Source: WHSM01 sp050701635 (GTDB taxonomy: Bacteria > Actinomycetota > Actinomycetes > Mycobacteriales > Micromonosporaceae). From it: 18,219 bases of DNA. The DNA lies in contig JBOGDF010000073.1 in assembly GCA_050701635.1 (NCBI GenBank), positions 1 to 18,219 of the forward strand. Direction: 5' to 3'. Shown here in pieces: positions 7,373 to 17,341 of this stretch (positions within the stretch are counted from its first letter, which is position 1; the number at the start of each line of letters is the position of its first letter). Made by a program: the position numbers and the translations under genes. The notes under the pieces are model-generated. The model was given only the letters and a program-made list of their open reading frames with translations. It ran no database searches and was not told the DNA's origin.

Positions 7373-7500
7373 GTGAGGCATCCTGCCACAGGTGTGTTGA
7401 TCCTGCCGCCGCTGGCGCGTTAATCTAGCCGCCGGCCCGATGTTAACCTAGCCGCTGATCTCGTGTTCGTTTGGTCGCTGCGACAGGTTAGTTGGCCGCT
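7373..7500. repeat. Tandem array of a 23-bp repeat between ATPase and thioesterase genes
   Basis: Three clear units start at 7396, 7419 and 7442, exactly 23 bp apart, with core GTTRAYCYWGCCGCYG. Two weaker units follow at 7465 and 7487 inside the thioesterase coding end, and a partial one (ATCCTGCC at 7379-7386) overlaps the ATPase start. The variable part is only about 7 bp. The array covers the ATPase promoter region, so it may be a multi-site operator, an iteron-like array or the end of an inserted segment. Confidence 0.6.
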
Positions 7501-7912
7501 CTGCTGCTGTTGTCACCAGCCGCTGCAGGGACTGCCGTAACGCGCCTTCAATGGGCGTCGGGCGGCGGGATCCGCGGTCGACGAACACATGGGTGAACGC
7601 GCCCTGGGCCAGCAGCGTTTCGCCGTCCTCGCGGTACAGCCCCACCTCATACGTGACGCTGGAGTTGCCCAGCTTGCCGACCCGCAGCCCCACCTCGATC
7701 GGCTCTGGGAACGCCGCCGACGCGGTGAACTCACACCGCGATTGCACGCACAGCCCGATCACGCCGCCGTCGTGGATGTCCAGCCCGCCCTCCCGGATCA
7801 ACCACGTGTTGATCACCGTGTCCATCAGGGAGTAGTAGACGGCATTATTCAAATGCCCGTAGATGTCGTTGTCCTTCCACCTGGTGGGGACGTTCTCCCA
7901 GTGGGCGTACAC
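7448..7912 (-). CDS. Acyl-CoA thioesterase, hot-dog fold (4HBT-like), 154 aa
   Basis: A cytoplasmic thioesterase of the 4-hydroxybenzoyl-CoA thioesterase/YbgC type, expected to hydrolyse acyl-CoA; its substrate is not predictable. The signature RWKDNDIYGHLNN (11-23) contains the Asp (16) equivalent to the catalytic Asp of this family. The GTG start at 7912 is set by GGAGG at 7919-7923. The gene follows the thioesterase ending at 7939 by 26 bp, in the ettA operon. Its last 19 residues (from about AAERPTNLS) are absent from the truncated paralogue at 5539-5907, which stops right after RLVTE. They are encoded inside the 23-bp repeat array, so the original 3' end seems to have been replaced. Confidence 0.85.
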   Translation of the reverse strand: MYAHWENVPTRWKDNDIYGHLNNAVYYSLMDTVINTWLIREGGLDIHDGGVIGLCVQSRCEFTASAAFPEPIEVGLRVGKLGNSSVTYEVGLYREDGETLLAQGAFTHVFVDRGSRRPTPIEGALRQSLQRLVTTAAERPTNLSQRPNEHEISG

Positions 7913-7918
7913 GCCACA

Positions 7919-7923
7919 CCTCC
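7919..7923 (-). promoter_or_regulatory. Ribosome-binding site for the 154-aa thioesterase
   Basis: GGAGG on the minus strand, 6 nt before GTG 7912. It decides this start against the longer open frame that runs back into the preceding thioesterase gene. Confidence 0.7.
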
Positions 7924-7938
7924 GCTCGTTTACCCGAC

Positions 7939-8352
7939 CTACGCTGCCGGCTGCGGCCGCCAGCGCTCCAGGAACGTACGCTCCTCGGCCGACATCCGGC
8001 GCGGCCGCCCGGCGCCCAGGTCGTACGGCACCAGCACCGAGCGCGCCCGGCTGGCCAGCTCGTCGTCGTCGAACAGCTCGTACGCCACCGTGAACCGCGA
8101 CGGGCGGATCTCCTCCACCCACAGCTCGATGCGTACCGGGTCGCCGTAGTCGATCGTCCGCAGGTAGTCGATCTCGTGCCGGGCGACCACGACGCCGCGC
8201 TGCATCCCCGGCACCGGCTCCGCCACCGCCTGGCCGAACAGCAGCTGCGCGCGGGCCTCCTCGTACAGGGTGAGGAAGCGGGCATTGTTCACGTGCCCGT
8301 ACGCATCCATGTCCGACCAGCGCAGCGCGCAGTCGTACGTGAACCGCCCCAC
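7939..8352 (-). CDS. Acyl-CoA thioesterase, YbgC/4HBT family (137 aa)
   Basis: A second hot-dog thioesterase, distinct from its downstream neighbour. The active-site signature RWSDMDAYGHVNN (11-23) is followed by a YEEAR segment typical of the YbgC/FcbC group. Length is normal for the family. The GTG start at 8350-8352 lies one base after the ettA stop (8354-8356), so translation is almost certainly coupled to ettA. Apart from the motif it resembles the 154-aa thioesterase only weakly, so the two are old paralogues, unlike the recent duplicate at 5539. The coupling suggests co-expression with a translation factor, but no biochemical link is evident. Confidence 0.87.
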   Translation of the reverse strand: MGRFTYDCALRWSDMDAYGHVNNARFLTLYEEARAQLLFGQAVAEPVPGMQRGVVVARHEIDYLRTIDYGDPVRIELWVEEIRPSRFTVAYELFDDDELASRARSVLVPYDLGAGRPRRMSAEERTFLERWRPQPAA

Positions 8353-8353
8353 G

Positions 8354-10030
<1,677 letters not shown>

Positions 10031-10219
10031 GGTGGTTCTGGCCTCCGCCGTTGTGTCGAGGTGCGAGGGTGTGCCGGTCAATCTTTCCAGGGTGTACGCC
10101 GTCCGCCCACGACCACCCCCACAGCCGGTGTGATGTCGATCTCGGCGTGCCGTACCCCCGGATGTCAGTAGGCTCGCAGGAGACGCCGAATCCCATTCCA
10201 AACCCGGCTGGAGGCGGAT
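10031..10219. promoter_or_regulatory. Divergent promoter region of ettA and otsA
   Basis: The 189-bp gap must serve both genes. Toward ettA, TTGACC on the minus strand (10081-10076) is a good -35 element, but no clear TANNNT follows at the right distance. Toward otsA, TAGGCT at 10169-10174 fits an actinobacterial -10 and would give a leader of about 40 nt, without a recognisable -35. The otsA ribosome-binding site GGAGG lies at about 10210-10214. Confidence 0.3.
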
Positions 10220-11667
<1,448 letters not shown>

Positions 11668-11671
<4 letters not shown>

Positions 11672-14211
11672 CCTTCGCTGACCTCACCGTGCCCAACGGC
11701 ACGGAGCTGCACACTGCGGTGACCCGCCTGGCGCGTACCCCGCAGCTGCTGGTGGCCTGCGACTACGACGGCACGATCGCGCCGATCGTGGAGGATCCGT
11801 CGGCGGCGGTGCCGCTGCCGGAGACCGTGGCGGCACTGCGCGCGATGGCCGCGCTGCCGCAGACCAAAGTCGCGGTGATCTCGGGGCGCGCGCTGCGGGA
11901 TCTCGCCGCGCTGTCCCGGCTGCCCAGCGAGATCCACCTGGTGGGCAGCCACGGCTCGGAGTTCGACGTCGGCTTCGTACACAAGTTGGGGCCGGAGCTG
12001 ACCACGCTGCGGGATCGGCTGCTCGCCGCGCTGAACCGGATCGCCGAGGGCCTGGACGGGATCCGGCTGGAGGTGAAGCCGGCGAGCGTGGCGCTGCACA
12101 CCCGTACGGCTTCTCGCGAGGTGGCGGCGGCGGCCGTCGACGCGGTGAAGGCCGGCCCGGCGACCTGGGACGGCGTGGTGGTCACCGAGGGCAAGGAGGT
12201 CATCGAGCTGGCGGTGGTCGCGACCCACAAGGGCACCGCGCTGGACGCGCTGCGTACCCAGCTCGGGGCCAGCGCCGTGCTGTACGTCGGCGACGACGTC
12301 ACCGACGAGAACGCCTTCGCGCACCTGCACGGGCCCGATCTCGGGGTCAAGATCGGCGACGGCGAGACCAAGGCGGGCCACCGGCTGGCCGACCCGATGG
12401 AGGCGGCGCGGCTGCTCGGCGTACTGCTGGAGACCCGGCGGCGCTGGCTGTACGGGGAGCGTGCGATCCCGATCGAGCGGCACTCGATGCTCTCCAACGG
12501 CCGCAACGTCGCGCTGGTCACCCCGGAGGCCCGGATCACCTGGCTGTGCCACCCGAAGCCGGACTCCTCCGCGGTCTTCGCCGACCTGCTCGGCGGCACC
12601 CCGGCCGGTCACTTCACGGTCAACCCGGACCGCAACGGCCGGCCGCTCGGGCAGCGCTACCGCCCCGGCACGATGACGGTGGAGACCCGCTGGTCCAGCC
12701 TGACCGTCACCGACTGGCTGGCGCACGACGACGTACCGGGGCACACCACGCTGATCCGGCGGCTGACCGGGCACGGCAAGGCGCGGATCGAGTTCACACC
12801 ACGACCCGAGTTCGGGCAGATGCCGACCTCGCTGCAGCCGGTCGGCGACGGGCTGCTGGTGCTCGGCTCCAACGAGCCGATCGCGCTCTACTCCCCCGGT
12901 GTCGAGTGGGAGCTCGACGACGACGCCGCGACCGCGGTCGCGGACCTGGACGCGTCCGGCGGCGAGCTGACCCTGGAGCTGCGCTGCGGCACCGACAACG
13001 TCGACCCGCACCGGGAATCCGCCGAGCACCGGCAGACCGCCGCCGACGCGGAGTGGCGGGACTGGCTGACCCGGCTGCGACTCCCCACACTCGCCCACGG
13101 CGAGGTGGCTCGGAGCGCTCTCGTACTCAGAGGATTGGTCTACTCACCCACCGGCGCGATCCTCGCCGCCGGCACCACCTCGCTGCCCGAGGAGCTGGGT
13201 GGGGTACGCAACTGGGACTACCGCTACTGCTGGCTGCGCGACGCGGCGATGACCGCCCGGGCGCTGGTCGACCTGGGTTCGCTGGCCGAGGCCGAGGGGC
13301 TGCTGCAGTGGACCGCCGGTGTGATCGAACGTACCGGCGGGCACCCCGAGTGGCTGCACCCGCTGTACACAGTGGACGGTCTGATGCTGGGCCCGGAGGC
13401 GGTCATCGAGACCCTCCCCGGGTACGCCGGCTCCCGCCCGGTACGCGTCGGCAACGCCGCCAACCGGCAGGTGCAGCTCGACGTGTTCGGCCCGGTCGCC
13501 GACCTGGTCGCCGCGGTCGCCGACGCCCGGGGCTCGCTGACCGAGTTCGAGCAGCACATCGTCGAGGCGATGGTGGAGGCGGTGAGCCGGCGCTGGCACG
13601 AGCCGGACCACGGGCTGTGGGAGCCGCGGCTGCCACCCCGCCACCACGTCTACTCCAAGGTGATGTGCTGGCTGACCGTGGAACGCGCGCTCTACCTGGG
13701 CGCCAAGCACGGCATGCCGGTGCAGGACAGCTGGGCCGAGCTGCGCGACCACATCCGGGACAACGTGCTCGAACACGGCTGGAATGAGTCGCTCGGCGCG
13801 TACACCGCGGCGTTCGACGGGGAGGACCTGGACGCGGCGTCGTTGTGGGTCGGGCTGTCGGGGCTGCTGCCCGACGACGATCCGCGGTTCCTGTCCACGG
13901 TGCTCGCCATCGAGGCGGAGCTGCGCAGTGGGCCGACCGTCTACCGGTACAACTCCGACGACGGGCTGCCCGGCATCGAGGGTGGCTTCCACCTGTGCGC
14001 GACGTGGCTCACGGAGGCGTACCTGCGGACCGGGCGGCGTACCGATGCGGAAGAGCTGTTCAGCCAGATCCTGGACTGCGCCGGCCCCACCGGCCTACTC
14101 CCCGAGCAGTACGACCCCGCGACCGAGCAGGGGCTGGGCAACCATCCGCAGGCGTACAGCCACCTCGGCCTGATCCGCTGCGCCCTGCTGCTGGACCGTA
14201 CCCACGGGTGA
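11668..14211 (+). CDS. Trehalose-6-phosphate phosphatase fused to GH15 glucoamylase/trehalase-like domain (847 aa)
   Basis: Residues 1 to about 255 are a complete OtsB-type HAD phosphatase: motif I DYDGTIAP (32-39), motif II VISGR (70-74), the Lys of KEVIELAVV (176-184) and motif IV YVGDDVTDENAF (206-217). It would dephosphorylate trehalose-6-phosphate made by OtsA, whose gene overlaps it by 4 nt. From about 262 to the end lies a full GH15 enzyme: an N-terminal beta-sandwich starting RHSMLSNGR, the barrel signature WDYRYCWLRD (516-525), the likely general acid Glu652 in GLWEPR and the likely general base Glu813 in LLPEQ. GH15 proteins of this type include the trehalases of mycobacteria. Both active sites look intact, so this is a true fusion with synthesis and hydrolysis chemistry in one chain. 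No signal peptide: cytoplasmic. The alternative for the GH15 half is hydrolysis of another alpha-glucan. Confidence 0.92.
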
Positions 14212-14215
14212 TCGG

Positions 14216-14626
14216 CTACGGCAGCAGCTCGAACGCCTCCACGTGCCGCGGCCGCACCACCGAGAAGTCGCGCCGGTCCACCGTCGCGATCGTGGTGACG
14301 CCGCGTCGTTCGGCACACGCTATGACCGAGGCGTCGACGATGCCGAGCGGCAGGTCCCGGTAGCGTGCGACGAGTTGGGCGATACGTCGCCAATCAGCCG
14401 GCGGGACCGGATCCACGATGAACGCGCCGCTGCCCAGGTCGGTCGCGAGCCGCAGCTCCGCTTCCGGGCCCCGCATTTTGCCTAGGAAGTACGCCGCCTC
14501 GCTGATCACCAGACTAGGAACGATCAGGGCACCCGGATAGTTCTCGATCAGGTTCAGGCACGAGACATGATGCTTGTCACCGCGGTCCATGTAGGCGTAC
14601 AGCGGACCGGCATCGACGACGATCAC
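14216..14626 (-). CDS. VapC-type PIN domain ribonuclease toxin (136 aa)
   Basis: PIN-domain toxin of a type II toxin-antitoxin pair, expected to cleave a specific RNA (often tRNA or rRNA in this family). The acidic metal-binding set is visible: Asp5 (MIVVDAGPLYAY), Glu43 (ISEAAYFLG), Asp98 (LGIVDASVIACAE) and Asp117 (ATVDRRDF). It looks complete and active. The GTG start overlaps the antitoxin stop by 4 nt (GTGA). The gene converges with the OtsB-GH15 gene with only 4 bp between stops. The RNA target cannot be predicted. Confidence 0.9.
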   Translation of the reverse strand: MIVVDAGPLYAYMDRGDKHHVSCLNLIENYPGALIVPSLVISEAAYFLGKMRGPEAELRLATDLGSGAFIVDPVPPADWRRIAQLVARYRDLPLGIVDASVIACAERRGVTTIATVDRRDFSVVRPRHVEAFELLP

Positions 14627-14910
14627 GCTGAATGACGCTGCTGGGTGCGACGCTTGGTGGCCTTCTCACGCAGCTTCTGGCTGGCCTCGTAGTCATCCTC
14701 GTAGGCCTGGGCCAGCAACTCCTCCATTCGCTCGGAGATGTCGCTGCGACCGCTGTCGAAGAACCCGGCACCCGCCAGCCTGCGGCGTCCGCTGAGATGC
14801 GCCGTGATCGCCTCTCGTACCAGCTCGGAAAACGTGATACCCCGGCTGGTGGCCTCGGCACGTAGCTTGGTGTCGAGGTCATCGGGGATCTTGATCGTCG
14901 TACGCCTCAT
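14623..14910 (-). CDS. VapB-type ribbon-helix-helix antitoxin (95 aa)
   Basis: Residues 1 to about 40 are a ribbon-helix-helix DNA-binding domain (TTIKIPDDLDTKLRAEA, then a FSELVREAI helix). The rest is a charged, probably flexible tail that would wrap the toxin. The ATG at 14910 overlaps the stop of the upstream methyltransferase gene (ATGA). No ribosome-binding site lies at normal distance: the space directly upstream is filled by the palindrome at 14911-14926. Translation therefore likely depends on coupling to the upstream gene or on a leaderless transcript. Autorepression by VapB-VapC binding to that palindrome is the expected regulation. Confidence 0.88.
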   Translation of the reverse strand: MRRTTIKIPDDLDTKLRAEATSRGITFSELVREAITAHLSGRRRLAGAGFFDSGRSDISERMEELLAQAYEDDYEASQKLREKATKRRTQQRHSA

Positions 14911-16181
14911 GGTATGCCAGCATACCCTGGATTCGGGAGTGCGGCGACGTCGCCGATCACGATGATCGCCGGCGCCTTGATGCCCTCGGCGCGTACGGTC
15001 TCCGCGATCGTGCCGAGGGTCGCGCGGGCCACCCGCTGGTGTGCGGTGGTGCCCTCCTGGATCGCGGCGGCCGGGGTGTCGGCGGTACGCCCGCCCGCCA
15101 GCAGCGCGTCGGCGATCGCCGGCAGGTTCTCCACGCCCATCAGCAGCACCACCGTGCCGCGCAGCCGCCCCAGCGCGGCCCAGTCGACCAGCGAGTCCGG
15201 GTGGTCTGGCCCGATGTGGCCGGAGACCACCACCAGCTCGTGCGCCACTCCCCGGTGGGTCACCGGGATCCCGGCGACGGCGGGCACCGCGAGCGCGCTG
15301 GTCACCCCGGGCACGATCTCGACCGGGATCCCCGCCTCCAGGCACGCCTGCAGCTCCTCGCCGCCCCGTCCGAACAGGAACGAGTCGCCGCCCTTGAGGC
15401 GTACCACGTACTTGCCGGCGAGCGCGCGGTCGAGCAGCAGCCGGTTGATCTCCTCCTGCGCCACGGCGCGGCCGTACGGGAGTTTCGCGGCGTCGATCAG
15501 CTCCACGTGGGACGGCAGCTCGTCGAGCAGCAGCTGCGGCGCGAGCCGGTCGGCGATCACCACGTCGGCGCGACTGAGCAGCCGGCGCCCGCGTACGGTG
15601 ATCAGCTCCGGGTCGCCCGGGCCGGCGCCGACCAGCGCGACTCCGGGCACCGGCTTCGGCGTCGCCGGCTGGATCAGGCCCGGTCGTTCGGTGGTGTGCG
15701 CCCGGTGGTGGGCGGCGTCGAGCGACCCGTCGGAGAGCCGCTCGGCGATCGCGTCCCGCAGCCCAGCCGAACGGCGCGGATCGCCGCCGGCGAGCACCGC
15801 CACGGTCAGCCTCTCGTGCCGGGTCACCGCGGGCGTCCAGGCGGTCGCGGCGGTGGCGTCGTCGGCACGTACGCAGAAGATCCGCTGCGCGTCCGCGGCG
15901 GCCAAGGCGGCGGCGTTGACGTCGTGGTCGCTGGCCGCCGCCAGCACCAACCAGGCACCGTCCACATCGGAGGGTACGAACTGCCGCCGCTGCCAGCTGA
16001 TCCGGCCTGCCTCGGCCAGCCCTTCCAGCCCCGGGCCGACCTCGGGCGCCACCAGCAGCACGTCGGCCCCGGCGGCGAGCAGCGCCGGCACCCGCCGCCC
16101 GGCCACGCCACCGCCGCCGACCACCAGCACCCGCCGCCCGTCCAGCCGCAGCCCGAGCGGATACAGGTCCGACTCGCTCAC
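14907..16181 (-). CDS. cobA: Siroheme synthase-like fusion: precorrin-2 dehydrogenase + uroporphyrinogen-III C-methyltransferase (424 aa)
   Basis: CysG-like bifunctional enzyme. The N-terminal half has an NAD-binding motif VVGGGGVAGRR (20-30) and the ADDATAATAWTPAVTRH segment (107-122) typical of precorrin-2 dehydrogenase; an Asp at 107 or 108 matches the catalytic position. The C-terminal half (about 180-415) is a SAM-dependent uroporphyrinogen-III methyltransferase: VALVGAGPGDPELITVRG (181-198), VRLKGGDSFLFGRGGEE (260-276) and PGVTSA (291-296). Products are precorrin-2 and sirohydrochlorin, shared by the siroheme and cobalamin routes. It is slightly shorter than E. coli CysG (457 aa), with a reduced linker domain. 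The GTG start is at 16179-16181. It lies 101 bp after cobT in the same direction, with a long hairpin in the gap, and overlaps vapB at its stop. Confidence 0.93.
   Translation of the reverse strand: MSESDLYPLGLRLDGRRVLVVGGGGVAGRRVPALLAAGADVLLVAPEVGPGLEGLAEAGRISWQRRQFVPSDVDGAWLVLAAASDHDVNAAALAAADAQRIFCVRADDATAATAWTPAVTRHERLTVAVLAGGDPRRSAGLRDAIAERLSDGSLDAAHHRAHTTERPGLIQPATPKPVPGVALVGAGPGDPELITVRGRRLLSRADVVIADRLAPQLLLDELPSHVELIDAAKLPYGRAVAQEEINRLLLDRALAGKYVVRLKGGDSFLFGRGGEELQACLEAGIPVEIVPGVTSALAVPAVAGIPVTHRGVAHELVVVSGHIGPDHPDSLVDWAALGRLRGTVVLLMGVENLPAIADALLAGGRTADTPAAAIQEGTTAHQRVARATLGTIAETVRAEGIKAPAIIVIGDVAALPNPGYAGIP
14911..14926. promoter_or_regulatory. Perfect palindrome, likely VapBC operator
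   Basis: GGTATGCCAGCATACC is a perfect inverted repeat with 7-bp arms and a 2-bp centre, lying directly against the vapB ATG. Type II antitoxins with a ribbon-helix-helix fold typically bind such short palindromes. It also encodes the last residues (YAGIP) of the upstream methyltransferase. Confidence 0.6.
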
Positions 16182-16208
16182 CGGTTCACCTCAACTCACC
16201 GCAGCCAT

Positions 16209-16270
16209 GATCGCCTTTTCGGGAACGGATCGGCGAGGCTTCGCGCCGTTTCGTTCCCGAAATCGCGATC
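16209..16270. repeat. Long near-perfect hairpin between cobT and the methyltransferase gene
   Basis: The 62-bp element pairs GATCGC (16209-16214) with GCGATC (16265-16270), TTTCGGGAACG (16217-16227) with CGTTCCCGAAA (16252-16262) and CGGCG (16231-16235) with CGCCG (16244-16248), around an 8-nt loop. It lies 12 bp past the cobT stop and could be a terminator/attenuator, an mRNA stabiliser or a dispersed REP/MITE-like palindrome. Confidence 0.6.
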
Positions 16271-16282
16271 TTGAATTCCACC

Positions 16283-17341
16283 TCAGCCCTTCTCCGAGAC
16301 GCCGGCGGAGTCGAAGGTCGCCACGTCGTGCAACACGCGTACCGCCGACTGCACCAGCGGCAGCGCGAGCAGCGCACCGCTGCCTTCGCCGAGCCGCAAC
16401 CCCAGGCTGACCAGCGGAGACAGCCCCAGGCGGCGCAGCGCGACGGCGTGGCCCGGCTCGGCCGACTGGTGCCCGGCGACGCACGCGCCCACGGCGTCCG
16501 GGGACAGCGCCGCCGCCACCAGCGCGGCCGCTCCGGCGATCACCCCGTCCAGGATCACGGGAGTACGCCGCGCCGCAGCCCCGAGAATGAACCCGGCAAG
16601 CGCCGCGTGCTCCAGCCCACCGAAGGCGGCCAGCACACCGACCGGGTCGGCCGGCGAAGGCCGGTGCCGTCGCAGCCCGGCCTCTACCACGGCGATCTTG
16701 CGGGCCAGGGTCGCGTCGTCCACGCCGGTCCCGCGCCCGGTCACCACCGCCGGGTCGGCGCCGGTGAAGGCGGAGATCAGCGCGGCGCTGGCGGTGGTGT
16801 TGGCGATCCCCATGTCCCCGGTGAGCAGCGCCTTCGCGCCGCCGTCGACCAGCTCACCAGCGACCGTGATGCCGACCTCGATCGCGGCGACCGTCTCGTC
16901 CCGAGTGAGCGCCGGCTCGACGGTCAGGTCGCGGGTGCCGGCGCGTACCTTCCGCGACAGCAGCCCCTCGGCGGGGTCCAGCGGCGCCGCCACGCCCACG
17001 TCGACCACCACCACGCCGGCGCCGACCTGCGCGGCGAACGCGTTCACCACCGCACCGCCGGCCAGGAAGTTCGCCACCATCTGGGTGGTCACCTCCTGCG
17101 GCCACGGGGTCACCCCCTGGGCGTGTACGCCGTGGTCGCCCGCGAACACCGCCACCATCGCGGGCTGCGGGATCGGAGGCGGGCACACCCCGGCGAGGCC
17201 GGCGAGGCGTACCGAGAGGTCCTCCAGGGGACCCAGCGAGCCGGGCGGCTTGGTGAGCCGGGCCTGCCGCTCGGCGGCCTCCGCCAGCGCGGTCTCGTCC
17301 AGCGGGCGGATCGCCGCCAGGGTCTTGTCGAGCAGGGTCAT
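16283..17341 (-). CDS. cobT: Nicotinate-nucleotide-dimethylbenzimidazole phosphoribosyltransferase CobT (352 aa)
   Basis: Makes alpha-ribazole phosphate from nicotinate mononucleotide and 5,6-dimethylbenzimidazole for the lower ligand of cobalamin. The sequence has TKPPGSLGPLEDL near residue 30, FAGDHGVHAQGVTPWPQEVT, a TGDMGIANTT loop and GEGSGALLALPLVQSA near the C terminus, with Glu319 at the position of the catalytic Glu (317 in the Salmonella enzyme). Length is normal. The ATG at 17341 overlaps the stop of the upstream aminotransferase-like gene by 4 nt (ATGA), so the two are coupled. The longer open frame upstream of 17341 is the overlap with that gene and is not used. Confidence 0.95.
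   Translation of the reverse strand: MTLLDKTLAAIRPLDETALAEAAERQARLTKPPGSLGPLEDLSVRLAGLAGVCPPPIPQPAMVAVFAGDHGVHAQGVTPWPQEVTTQMVANFLAGGAVVNAFAAQVGAGVVVVDVGVAAPLDPAEGLLSRKVRAGTRDLTVEPALTRDETVAAIEVGITVAGELVDGGAKALLTGDMGIANTTASAALISAFTGADPAVVTGRGTGVDDATLARKIAVVEAGLRRHRPSPADPVGVLAAFGGLEHAALAGFILGAAARRTPVILDGVIAGAAALVAAALSPDAVGACVAGHQSAEPGHAVALRRLGLSPLVSLGLRLGEGSGALLALPLVQSAVRVLHDVATFDSAGVSEKG

Noticed and set aside
7396..7457. Direct repeats as a CRISPR array
   Set aside because: The repeats are 16 bp with about 7-bp variable parts and no cas genes; far too short for repeat-spacer structure.
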